Source of the DNA: DATFVA01 sp963743325
GTDB lineage: Bacteria > Bacteroidota > Ignavibacteria > Ignavibacteriales > Ignavibacteriaceae
Direction of reading: 5' to 3'
Assembly: GCA_963743325.1 (NCBI GenBank)
Contig: CAVUOZ010000006.1
Span: 62,001-126,000, forward strand
DNA length: 64,000 bases
Shown here: positions 9,341-17,964 of the stretch, in pieces
How the letters are laid out: every line of letters starts with the position of its first letter
Position numbering within the stretch: position 1 is the first letter of the stretch
Position numbers and translations under genes: made by a program
The notes under the pieces: model-generated
The model's input: only the letters and a program-made list of their open reading frames with translations
What the model was told of the DNA's origin: nothing
Databases searched by the model: none

Positions 9341-10666
9341 ATGAAAAAGGTATTTTATTTAATTATAAGTATTGCGATATTTTGTGGATTGAACAAATCC
9401 ATTGCTCAGCAGAATATCACGTTTAATGATGCAATAACTATTGCACTCAACCATAACACAAATGTTGTTAAAACTTCAAATTTGATTGCAACTTATGAGT
9501 CAAATGTGAAAAGTGCTTATGGAAATCTTCTTCCAAACCTCAGCATTAACAGCGGATTCAGCTGGCAGCGGGTCACCGATAACGGCGGATCAAAGCAAAT
9601 TGATTATTTCGGCAACCTTCAGGCAATTGGTCCCTCTCAGGTGGATTCAAGAAACTGGGCAGTTTCTGCAGGCGGCAGTGTAACCCTGTTTGACGGATTG
9701 TCAAACCTGGCAAATATCAATCAGAGTAAAAACAACCTGGAAGCTGCAAGGTTAAGTCTCGAAAAATTAAAACAGGATGTAATACTCCAGACTGAAAACC
9801 TGTACACTCAGATAATAAGCAATCAAAAACTGCTCGATTTTCAGGATGAAGATTTAAAGTATAATCAGGGTTTACTCGATCGTGTTAAACAAATGTTTGA
9901 TCTTAAAATGGTTCCGGTGAGTGATGTATACTCACAGGAGGCTCAGACTGCAAATTCACAGGTTGCTTTTTTGGAAGCGAAGAATAATCTTGAAAAATCT
10001 AAAATAAATCTGCTCACATACCTGTCGGTGGATCCATCCAAAGATTACCAGTTTGATTCTACTGCTGCTACGATTGGTGACAGCTTGCTAACAGAAAGTA
10101 TTATGCAAAACCTGTATGAATATGCATTCAACAACAGACAGGATTATCAGAGCATGAAGTATGAACAGCAGAGTACTGATAATCAGCTGACCATTGCACG
10201 CAGCGGATATTTTCCAAGACTGTCAGCCAGTTATGGATTTTCTTCCAGCACCGTCGTGCCTTCTGATCAGTTCAACAGAAAAGTTTATAGTTTAGGATTA
10301 TCGTTGAACATCCCTATCTTTTCAAACTGGAACACCGAAACTGACGTGCAGTCTGCAGAAGTTCAGGTAGAAAACAGCAGCGAAGATTTGAAAAATCTTG
10401 AATTAAACATTAAGAGCCAGGTAGCCACAGCAAAACTTGATTTGCAGACAGCAAAACAACAACTCGATGCATCTGATGTGGCCTTGAAAGCTTCCATGGA
10501 AAGCTGGAAAATTAAGAAAGAGACATATACCCTTGGTTCAGCTACCTACCTTGATTTGCAGCTGGCATACAATAATTATCTTCAGGCTGAATACAATAGG
10601 ATTAATAATGAATATAAATACTTAATGGCCCAATATACTCTTATGAATGCCATTGGAAAATATTGA
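9341..10666 (+). CDS. TolC family outer-membrane efflux protein
   Basis: 441 residues with a signal peptide (1-22, ending SIAQ) and the two repeated OEP domains rich in long helices, e.g. LEKLKQDVILQTENLYTQII and the second-half LKNLELNIKSQVATAKLDLQTAKQQL. The tail YLMAQYTLMNAIGKY is typical of Bacteroidetes TolC proteins. It provides the outer-membrane duct for the MacAB-like pump and is the last gene of that operon. A spacer of 288 bases to the next gene holds two imperfect copies of a GGTCCTGTA-AATT motif (about 10680 and 10863) and otherwise nothing recognisable. Confidence 0.92.
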   Translation: MKKVFYLIISIAIFCGLNKSIAQQNITFNDAITIALNHNTNVVKTSNLIATYESNVKSAYGNLLPNLSINSGFSWQRVTDNGGSKQIDYFGNLQAIGPSQVDSRNWAVSAGGSVTLFDGLSNLANINQSKNNLEAARLSLEKLKQDVILQTENLYTQIISNQKLLDFQDEDLKYNQGLLDRVKQMFDLKMVPVSDVYSQEAQTANSQVAFLEAKNNLEKSKINLLTYLSVDPSKDYQFDSTAATIGDSLLTESIMQNLYEYAFNNRQDYQSMKYEQQSTDNQLTIARSGYFPRLSASYGFSSSTVVPSDQFNRKVYSLGLSLNIPIFSNWNTETDVQSAEVQVENSSEDLKNLELNIKSQVATAKLDLQTAKQQLDASDVALKASMESWKIKKETYTLGSATYLDLQLAYNNYLQAEYNRINNEYKYLMAQYTLMNAIGKY

Positions 10667-10954
10667 GCGTGAAGTCCCTGGTCCTGTAGAATTACTTCGA
10701 GATAGTATGCTCTTAAAATTATTTTCAACCACTAAAGGATAACTCATTCATTACGGAAATAAAGCGGTTGCGGGTAGACCACTGTACTGAAATTTACCGA
10801 GGTATTGTTTGCAAAAACCGGGATAGCAGTACAAGTGATTTCTTAAAATAGCGATACTACAGGGGTCCTGTAATATAATTCAAGCTCCGGATGGAAATTA
10901 TTACTAAAAAAATTTAAATTTAAATAGTTATTAATTATAATTTCAGGAGGGGAG

Positions 10955-11599
10955 ATGCCATTCTCTGTTGAAGAATTTTTGGGAGTATTTAAGTCTTATA
11001 ATAATACTATCTATCCTTTTCAAGGTATTCTATTTATATCAGCACTTTTTATAATTTATTTAGTTTTCAGAAAGAATAATTACAGCAGCAGCGTTATTAA
11101 CTGGATTTTTGTTTTCTACTGGTTATGGATTGGAATAGTGTATCACATAATTTTCTTTTCGTCCATAAATCCTGCTGCTTATATATTTGGAGTGATATTT
11201 ATTCTGCAGGCAATTTTATTTATTAAAGCGGGAATTATCGATAAGAAACTGGAATTCGAATTTGCCAGGGGAACAAACCAGATAGGCGGATTTATTATTT
11301 TGTACGCTTTGGTATTCTACCCTTTATTGGGAATTTATTTCGGACATATCTATCCGGAGAATCCGACTTTCGGTCTGCCATGCCCCACAACAATCTTTAC
11401 ATTTGGCATTTTACTCTGGACGGCAAAAAAAATACCTCTCTATATTCTAATTATACCTTCGATTTGGGCTCTTATAGGAGTTACTGCTGCAATAAATCTT
11501 GATATAAAAGAAGATACAGGTCTGCTTATTGCCGGCATACTCGGTTCCGGGTTAATATTAAAGGATAAAGTGAAAGAAAGAAAAATCAGAACAGCATAA
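10955..11599 (+). CDS. DUF6064 family integral membrane protein
   Basis: 214 residues with about six hydrophobic segments. The start MPFSVEEFLGVFKSYN and the motif PENPTFGLPCPTTIFTFGILLW near residue 140 match what I recall of the DUF6064 family, a multipass inner-membrane protein of unknown function. The ATG follows a strong AGGAGGGGAG ribosome site. It has its own spacer on both sides and no evident operon partner. No function is proposed. Confidence 0.7.
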   Translation: MPFSVEEFLGVFKSYNNTIYPFQGILFISALFIIYLVFRKNNYSSSVINWIFVFYWLWIGIVYHIIFFSSINPAAYIFGVIFILQAILFIKAGIIDKKLEFEFARGTNQIGGFIILYALVFYPLLGIYFGHIYPENPTFGLPCPTTIFTFGILLWTAKKIPLYILIIPSIWALIGVTAAINLDIKEDTGLLIAGILGSGLILKDKVKERKIRTA

Positions 11600-11702
11600 T
11601 AATCAGATTATTACGGGGTTTCAGGATAAAAGCTCAAAGACTGGTTTTATTGATTCCTGACAATTTTTTAGGTACATTTCCTGTTAATTGATAAAGGGCA
11701 AT

Positions 11703-12986
11703 ATGAAAAGTCTATTAAAAATAGTTGCCTTGATCGTCCTCATTACCTCTCCTGAGTTTACACAGACCCATAAAGTTGTCGTAATTTCTGCTGATTGTGC
11801 AATTCAGCCTGCTTGTGCAGATTTTATTCATTCAGCTATATTAAAAGCAATTGATGAACATGCTGAATGCCTGGTCATAGAACTTAATACACCGGGAGGG
11901 CTGCTTAAATCAACCCGGGTTATTGTGACTGACTTTCTTCAATCTAAAATACCGATAGTGGTTTATGTTGCCCCATCAGGATCGCAGGCAGCCTCAGCCG
12001 GAGTTTTCATTACACTTGCAGCCCATATTGCTGCTATGGCACCGGGTACGAATATCGGCGCTGCTCACCCGGTAACTATGCAGGGGGAACCGGATTCGAT
12101 TATGAATGAAAAGGTAACAAACGATGCTGCTGCATTCATCAGAAGCATAAGTGAAAAAAGAAACAGAAATACAGAATGGGCCGAAGATGCAGTAAGAAAA
12201 AGTCTTTCTATAACATCCACCGAAGCACTTAAGCTGAGAGTTATAGATTTAAAAGCAGATAATATTCAGGATCTCCTTGAAAAAATAGACGGCAGGGAGG
12301 TAGAGACAGTCAGCGGGAAAACTGTTCTTCACACAAAAGATGCTGAAATAATCAATTTCGGAATGACATTCGCTCAAAAGCTTTTAAGCTTTCTCAGTGA
12401 TCCCAATTTAGCTTACATACTTCTCATGCTCGGAATATACGGACTCTTTTTTGAACTTTATAATCCGGGTGCAATATTTCCCGGAGTCGTCGGCGGTATT
12501 TGTCTTATTCTTGCTTTTTATTCTATGCACAGTTTGCCAATTAATTATGCAGGATTAGCACTCATAATTTTTGGAATAGTTTTATTTGTTCTTGAGATTA
12601 AAATTGTCAGTCACGGTTTGTTAACCATTGGAGGTATTGTTTCACTTTTTCTCGGTTCCATTATGCTGATTAAAGAAAATGCCCTCAATGAAGCGATGGA
12701 GATTTCAATGGCATTAATAATTCTTATAGTGGCACTAACTGCTGTTTTCTTCCTGTTTGCAATATCAATGGGAATTAAGGCTCAAAGGAAAAAGCCGACT
12801 ACAGGTCAGGAAGGATTAATTGGTGAGACCGCGACTGCTATTACAAAATTAAATCCTTTTGGAGAAGTTTCTGTCCATGGAGAGATTTGGAAGGCTGAAA
12901 GTCTCAGGGGAAATATTGGTGAAGGCGAAAAAATCAAAGTGACCGGGATAGTAAATCTGTTGCTTAAAGTAGACAAGGTTGAATAA
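11703..12986 (+). CDS. NfeD-like membrane-bound serine protease (ClpP class)
   Basis: 427 residues from ATG 11703; a TTG at 11688 would add five residues but lies upstream of the AAAGGG ribosome site. After a signal peptide comes a ClpP-like serine protease domain. The likely catalytic Ser is in GSQAASAGVF (about 98) and the Lys in NEKVTNDAA (about 137), the Ser/Lys pair known for this family. A block of membrane helices follows (residues ~225-340), then a C-terminal OB-fold NfeD domain (EGLIGETATAI ... GEKIKVTGI). The family cleaves hydrophobic segments of its stomatin partner, which is encoded 35 bases downstream. Confidence 0.92.
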   Translation: MKSLLKIVALIVLITSPEFTQTHKVVVISADCAIQPACADFIHSAILKAIDEHAECLVIELNTPGGLLKSTRVIVTDFLQSKIPIVVYVAPSGSQAASAGVFITLAAHIAAMAPGTNIGAAHPVTMQGEPDSIMNEKVTNDAAAFIRSISEKRNRNTEWAEDAVRKSLSITSTEALKLRVIDLKADNIQDLLEKIDGREVETVSGKTVLHTKDAEIINFGMTFAQKLLSFLSDPNLAYILLMLGIYGLFFELYNPGAIFPGVVGGICLILAFYSMHSLPINYAGLALIIFGIVLFVLEIKIVSHGLLTIGGIVSLFLGSIMLIKENALNEAMEISMALIILIVALTAVFFLFAISMGIKAQRKKPTTGQEGLIGETATAITKLNPFGEVSVHGEIWKAESLRGNIGEGEKIKVTGIVNLLLKVDKVE

Positions 12987-13021
12987 TCCGGCTGTAAGAT
13001 CAATAGTTTAAGGAGGGTGAG

Positions 13022-13786
13022 ATGGAAAATTTATCGGTATACATTGGTATAATCATAGTTTTTGTACTGTTTTTGTTTGCAAGTGCAGTAAGGATATTAA
13101 AAGAGTATGAAAGAGCAGTCATATTCAGACTAGGGAGATTGATAGGAGCCAAAGGACCGGGTATAGTCTTGCTGATTCCGGTTGTTGACAGAATGGTACG
13201 GGTAAGTTTACGTATGATTGTTTTGGATGTACCGCCGCAGGACGTAATTACAAAAGATAATGTTTCAATAAAAGTAAATGCTGTATTGTATTTCAGAGTT
13301 GTGCAGCCGGAAAAAGCGATTGTAGAAGTAGAGAGATATCTTGATGCAACATCCCAACTTTCTCAAACAACACTGCGGAGCGTCCTTGGACAGTCAGAAC
13401 TGGATGAACTTCTGGCCGAAAGAGAAAAAATTAACAAAAAGCTGCAGATCATAATCGATAATCAGACCGAACCGTGGGGGATAAAAGTTTCAAATGTTGA
13501 AGTTAAGCATGTCGACCTTCCAATAGAAATGCAGAGGGCAATGGCGAAACAGGCAGAAGCTGAAAGGGAAAGAAGGGCAAAAGTAATTCATGCTGAAGGT
13601 GAATTCCAGGCCAGTCAGAAATTGAGTGATGCGGCAGAAATTATAAGCAAACACCCTGTAGCACTGCAGCTCCGGTTTTTGCAGACCCTCACAGAAGTTG
13701 CATCAGAAAAAAACTCAACAACTATATTTCCGGTACCGATAGATTTATTAACCCCTTTTTTAAAAAACAAGGATAATCCGGCATAG
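13022..13786 (+). CDS. Slipin/stomatin family SPFH protein
   Basis: 254 residues: an N-terminal membrane hairpin, then a Band 7/SPFH domain beginning RILKEYERAVIFRLGR, with VSLRMIVLDVPPQDVITKDNVSI and a coiled-coil run of Ala/Glu (MQRAMAKQAEAERERRAKVIHAEGE) typical of slipins. It assembles into membrane-bound oligomers and is the usual partner and substrate of the upstream NfeD protease. The start is fixed by a near-perfect AAGGAGGG ribosome site five bases before ATG. Confidence 0.95.
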   Translation: MENLSVYIGIIIVFVLFLFASAVRILKEYERAVIFRLGRLIGAKGPGIVLLIPVVDRMVRVSLRMIVLDVPPQDVITKDNVSIKVNAVLYFRVVQPEKAIVEVERYLDATSQLSQTTLRSVLGQSELDELLAEREKINKKLQIIIDNQTEPWGIKVSNVEVKHVDLPIEMQRAMAKQAEAERERRAKVIHAEGEFQASQKLSDAAEIISKHPVALQLRFLQTLTEVASEKNSTTIFPVPIDLLTPFLKNKDNPA

Positions 13787-13882
13787 AACTCATGGTTCGA
13801 TTATGAATTTCCGACATATTATCTATCCCGGAACTGATAAAGACCGGGGAGGCATACTTTACAATTGTTGAGAACTTCATGC

Positions 13883-14431
13883 CTAGAGGTAGAAGATCTC
13901 TTTCAGGGTAAATTTAAGATCATCATTTACAGGAATAAGAAGGAGGGAAGGTCGTTCTACTTTAAATTGGGTCAGACTGATATTAAATACCCCGTCGACG
14001 ATAAGCTTATTAGTGCTCCAGTCAGTGGCTGCATTTATAGTTATATCTTTGGTTACTCCATGAAAGGTCAGCTTACCGGAAATTTTCAGACTATCGCCGT
14101 TCTCCATTATGTTTGTACTAACAAATTTAGCATAAGGAATAGATATTGCATCAACAACCTCCATTGCATGTGAGTCTCTGTTCGAATTTCCGCTGTCGAA
14201 AGACGTAACCGGCACCTGGACAAGAACATTCTTTATTTCCTTCTTCTGAGCATCTGCGTAAATCAAACAAACAACCTTTCTGCTTGTCGCTTCCACTTCG
14301 TGGAACGGGTGCGTCAATCTGTAAGTAATATATGATTCCTGCTCAGATGCTTCATATTTTTTTGGTTGTGCGGAAATTGAAACGACTGAGAGAATAATTA
14401 ATGATAAGGAAATTAATATTAAGTTTTTCAT
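13883..14431 (-). CDS. YceI family periplasmic protein
   Basis: 182 residues with a signal peptide (MKNLILISLSLIILSVVSISAQ) and the YceI lipocalin-like fold: early ITYRLTHPFHEVEATSRKV, the characteristic RDSHAMEVVDAISIPYAKFVS segment, ISGKLTFHGVTKDI, and a C-terminal FNISLTQFKVERPSLLLIPVNDDLKF. YceI proteins bind isoprenoid quinones or amphiphiles. It lies 11 bases downstream of the four-helix membrane protein gene, recalling the yceJ-yceI (cytochrome b561-YceI) pairing known from enterobacteria. Confidence 0.92.
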   Translation of the reverse strand: MKNLILISLSLIILSVVSISAQPKKYEASEQESYITYRLTHPFHEVEATSRKVVCLIYADAQKKEIKNVLVQVPVTSFDSGNSNRDSHAMEVVDAISIPYAKFVSTNIMENGDSLKISGKLTFHGVTKDITINAATDWSTNKLIVDGVFNISLTQFKVERPSLLLIPVNDDLKFTLKEIFYL

Positions 14432-14442
14432 TTTTCTCCTTG

Positions 14443-15180
14443 TTAAAAGGTTACTACAATCATAGCCGAAGCAAATACAGCGGTGGTAAGGTATCCTGAT
14501 ATTTGATGGTAATGAGCTTTGTCAATATTAAAGTGCCGCCTGCCTCCAATCATTGAACCAAGTATAGGTGTAAGTATCATACCGGCAACATGAATCCACG
14601 CCAGGGTCTTATGAATCGTAGTAGTGCTTTCTTCATCCCGGCGGATCATAGGAGGAGGGGAGAGTATTGCAAGAAGTCCTGTTAAAGAATATGATACAAT
14701 TGTAGCTGTGACAAAACTCTGATGTGTATCTCCAAGGTGCCTGTTTCCGTCTATAACCTGTTGACCGAAATAATCTGCGGTTAACATGAAAGCCAGAGTA
14801 GCAAATCCTAACATCTGATGCGTAGTCAGCATTACCCTTCTTAGGCTTAGTTCATATTCTCTTTCTTCAGGCGAAAAAGGAGACACGAGACCGATTTCCC
14901 TTGTTAAACCACCCTCCCCCCACAGTAATTTTTCCATGAAGCTCATATTTTCGGGAAGCAGTTTGGGCTGAATTTCTCCAAATAATGAATCTACATTTCC
15001 AAACACTGATACGTCTGTTGTATCAAATTCTACATCCGATTTTGTCAGAGCAGTGTGACCTAAAAATTTGCTGCCAAAATTCAAGTCATCGTTCGCGGTC
15101 ATCTCCTGTGCGTTAATGCTGTATTTGAGTGAAAGGATTATTATAAAAAATATGATGAGTTCTATACTTTGATCAACCAT
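14443..15180 (-). CDS. His-rich four-helix membrane protein, cytochrome b561-like (putative)
   Basis: 245 residues. A signal-type helix (1-25) is followed by a soluble stretch and then four hydrophobic helices in the C-terminal half. Histidines lie at or near helix ends: H121 (TTHQMLGFATLA), H153 (DTHQSFVTATI), H190 and H197 (TIHKTLAWIHVAG), and H223/H225 (HYHQISGYLT). This layout suits a two-heme b-type cytochrome of the b561/DOMON-associated type. I do not recognise a close named family, so heme binding is inferred. It is the first gene of a two-gene unit with yceI, which supports a role in quinone-linked electron transfer. Confidence 0.55.
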   Translation of the reverse strand: MVDQSIELIIFFIIILSLKYSINAQEMTANDDLNFGSKFLGHTALTKSDVEFDTTDVSVFGNVDSLFGEIQPKLLPENMSFMEKLLWGEGGLTREIGLVSPFSPEEREYELSLRRVMLTTHQMLGFATLAFMLTADYFGQQVIDGNRHLGDTHQSFVTATIVSYSLTGLLAILSPPPMIRRDEESTTTIHKTLAWIHVAGMILTPILGSMIGGRRHFNIDKAHYHQISGYLTTAVFASAMIVVTF

Positions 15181-15205
15181 ATATACTCCGATAGTGAATT
15201 AATAA

Positions 15206-15299
15206 AAAAAAGCAGCACCCATAAAAATTTGTTAAAAGCATTTCTTTTCCCCTTCATATTATATAAGCTTTTAACAAAAATCTATAAGTGCTGCATTTT
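15206..15299 (-). promoter_or_regulatory. Long imperfect hairpin in the 15181-15397 spacer
   Basis: Two arms of about 34 bases (15206-15239 and 15266-15299) are inverted copies around a ~26-base loop. They share GCAGCAC and GTTAAAAGC blocks. Of the differences inside the paired core, the two CC/TT positions and one A/G position become G-U pairs if the minus strand is transcribed but mismatches on the plus strand. That points to an RNA structure in the leader of the b561-like/yceI unit, or a terminator of the phosphatase gene upstream of it. Confidence 0.5.
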
Positions 15300-15397
15300 A
15301 AATTTGTTTAACTGAACTTAAATCCTGGAAACTTTATTTCCAATACTTAATTAATTAACTAATGATTCCTGTCACATTAATTATTAGTTATTAAACA

Positions 15398-17785
15398 TTA
15401 ACTGAGATCATTATTTACTTTTAAAGCAATCATGGTTATATCATCATTCTGAGGTGAGCCTGCTGACCATCCCGCTGCAGCTGTTAATATTGATTCAATA
15501 ATCTGACCTGCACTCTTTGAAGAGTTGCTGAACAGAACCCCTTTAATCTTATCATATCCGAATAAATCTTTTTTTTCATTAAATAATTCGGGAAGTCCGT
15601 CCGATAAAAGTAGAACCACATCCCCTTCCGAGATTTCCAGTACATGTTCTTCAAAAATATTATTTGCCGGAGCACCGAGGGGAAGATGCCTTATAATAAG
15701 TTCACTTACTGAATTATTTTTCTTATTGTAAATAATTGTCGGGGGCATTCCCGCAGAAGAAATTATGATCTGATGTTTTTCAAGTCTGACTAATGTCAGT
15801 CCCATATACAAATTATGAAACCGCATTGAACGAATCGTTTGATGAATTCTCTCAAGTGCGTGATTAAGAGGAGTTGAACCGGTAAGTTCCTGAAACAATC
15901 CTTTTATTACCGCCACCATTGTACCTGCTTTAACTCCATGTCCTGTGGCATCACCGATAACCAGTGTTAAACTGCCGTTAAATTCAGGCAAAACATCATA
16001 ATAATCTCCTCCGACCTCGGTTGCGGTTTTCATAAAACATGAAATATCAAAATTTTCATACTGAGGAATTTCCTTTGGCAGCAAAGATAACTGAAGCTCC
16101 CTGGCATCCTCAAGTTCTCTGCTTTTCCTTTTATTTTCAACTTCAATCACCCGGCGCTCCAGTTCACGCCTGGAGGCAGTCCTTTCCTGTTCGATAGTTT
16201 TTTCTGATAATAATTTTACTTTACTTAACTGCAGCTCGAGATCTTTATTTATATAAGCGAAATTATATGAAAGATAGATTGACATCGAAATAATCAGGGC
16301 AATCATACCGTATACAAATACCTGACCTCCTGCAAAGGGAGGAGCTAAATAGGAATAATCAATTAAGATTTGATAGATTACAGCGAGAGTAAGCAATAAA
16401 AAACCAGCCGCAATTACCCATCTCATTTTTGGCTCATTCTCTTTAAAACCATGCCTGAATGACAGATAAATTATATCAATCATAGTTATTCCAAAGAAGA
16501 CATAATTTAATTTGCCTGCATCAGACATATTTATAAATATTGCGGCCATCATATTAACCAGGAATAATCCGAAAAATAACCATCTTCGTTTCGGAAGTGT
16601 CTGATAGTTAATTGAGTATGCTGTAAGAAGTCCGAAAAAAATAGCCACAGGTACTGATAAACCATTCAATTTATAATAGAACATAATTGTAGAAGGATCT
16701 GTGAGGATTAACTTTTCATACCCGAAGTAAGTTATTCCTGCGAACCCCAGCAGGCAGATAGAATAATAAAGGTTCTCCCGCTGTTTAGGATAAAAACTGT
16801 AGAGCAGAATATGAAGAAAAAACAGGATCACCGGAATCAATGTAAACACCATCTGGTTTATTGAAATACCTCTCCAGTCTTCCTTGATGCCTGACAAAAT
16901 GGTGTTCATATCTTTCAGATAGATAACAAAACCAGGGGTAAAACTATTATCCAACTGATCATATGAATTATAATTAGCATACCTCACCGCCAATACCTGT
17001 TCATAAAGAGGATCAATCCTGAACTCTTTCCAGATCCTGTTCTGTTCGGGCAGTGTTGACTGTTTCGACATCCCTACTTTGCCAAATGAATAAAGGAGCC
17101 TTCCATTGTAATAAATTTCAGAAGCACCTAACTGTCCGATAAAAAGTGCCAGCGAATGATTCCATATTTCACTATCCGCAATAAAATGAAACCTGAACCA
17201 CCCGATATTATCCCACTTAGGATTCCCAGGTTTTCTCCAATTCATATATGAATCAGTTTCTATCCAGCTGCTGTCATTGTAATCAGGCAGGGCCCAGGCG
17301 GGATTATCGCCGGGATGAAATTTCCATAATTCATCGATAACCAGATAAGGTCTGTTGGGAAGGAATCTTCTTTTTGTTAAGACAGGCACTCCATTTAAAA
17401 TTTTATTCTGCCAGTCGAACACATCGATGTATACTGTTGTATCGTGTTCGACTCTAAGGCTGAAATTATTATAGATTTGAGATGTGCTGTCAATAGCCTG
17501 CGCCCACCAGGTTCCTCCTGTGACTTTGAATTCAATTTCACTCCCTTGGTTCAATGAGAGTGTTCTTGTCCAGACGGAGTCTGATTCCTTATGCATTAAT
17601 ACGGCAGCGGGATTCCATTTTCCTAAAATTTCATTATTACCGCAGAGATAGACTTTCTCAGCTTTAAAAGAATTTTTCAGAATCACAGTAAATTTTACAT
17701 TGTTTGCGGGCACCGTACTTCGAGAAAAAGAGTTGCTTATAATGAGAAAGGAAATATTTATGAGGAGAATTATCAGCCTGGTCAT
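15398..17785 (-). CDS. Sensor phosphatase: starch-binding-like domain, 7TM region, coiled coil, SpoIIE/PP2C domain
   Basis: 795 residues. After the signal peptide, residues ~30-115 resemble a CBM20 starch-binding fold (VYLCGNNEILGKWNPAAVLM ... GTWWAQAIDS). Residues ~125-300 form an extracytoplasmic beta-rich region, and seven or so helices (~305-510) resemble 7TMR-DISM sensors. A coiled coil (~515-560) links to a SpoIIE/RsbU-type PP2C phosphatase with the metal-binding motifs GGDYYDV, VIGDATGHGVKAGTMVA, LLLSDGLPELFN and GSPQNDDITMIALKV. RsbU-type phosphatases dephosphorylate anti-anti-sigma factors in partner-switching pathways. No STAS or anti-sigma gene is adjacent. The ligand sensed is unknown. 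Confidence 0.87.
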   Translation of the reverse strand: MTRLIILLINISFLIISNSFSRSTVPANNVKFTVILKNSFKAEKVYLCGNNEILGKWNPAAVLMHKESDSVWTRTLSLNQGSEIEFKVTGGTWWAQAIDSTSQIYNNFSLRVEHDTTVYIDVFDWQNKILNGVPVLTKRRFLPNRPYLVIDELWKFHPGDNPAWALPDYNDSSWIETDSYMNWRKPGNPKWDNIGWFRFHFIADSEIWNHSLALFIGQLGASEIYYNGRLLYSFGKVGMSKQSTLPEQNRIWKEFRIDPLYEQVLAVRYANYNSYDQLDNSFTPGFVIYLKDMNTILSGIKEDWRGISINQMVFTLIPVILFFLHILLYSFYPKQRENLYYSICLLGFAGITYFGYEKLILTDPSTIMFYYKLNGLSVPVAIFFGLLTAYSINYQTLPKRRWLFFGLFLVNMMAAIFINMSDAGKLNYVFFGITMIDIIYLSFRHGFKENEPKMRWVIAAGFLLLTLAVIYQILIDYSYLAPPFAGGQVFVYGMIALIISMSIYLSYNFAYINKDLELQLSKVKLLSEKTIEQERTASRRELERRVIEVENKRKSRELEDARELQLSLLPKEIPQYENFDISCFMKTATEVGGDYYDVLPEFNGSLTLVIGDATGHGVKAGTMVAVIKGLFQELTGSTPLNHALERIHQTIRSMRFHNLYMGLTLVRLEKHQIIISSAGMPPTIIYNKKNNSVSELIIRHLPLGAPANNIFEEHVLEISEGDVVLLLSDGLPELFNEKKDLFGYDKIKGVLFSNSSKSAGQIIESILTAAAGWSAGSPQNDDITMIALKVNNDLS

Positions 17786-17964
17786 CGATTTTTCGTTATC
17801 TTAATTTCTGAATCAAATATAGCCATATTTTAGAATACATTGATGTAATTTGATAACACAGAGTGAGTTCTGCTAATTCATCAGAATAGAAATTATAAAT
17901 AGAGTTACCAGCGCTTTCACCGCAAAAAATATAGACAAAAGACGCGAAGTCACTCAGGTGGATT

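Noticed and set aside
13865..14173. 102-residue plus-strand frame opposite yceI
   Set aside because: Lies antisense within the clear YceI coding sequence and resembles no protein.
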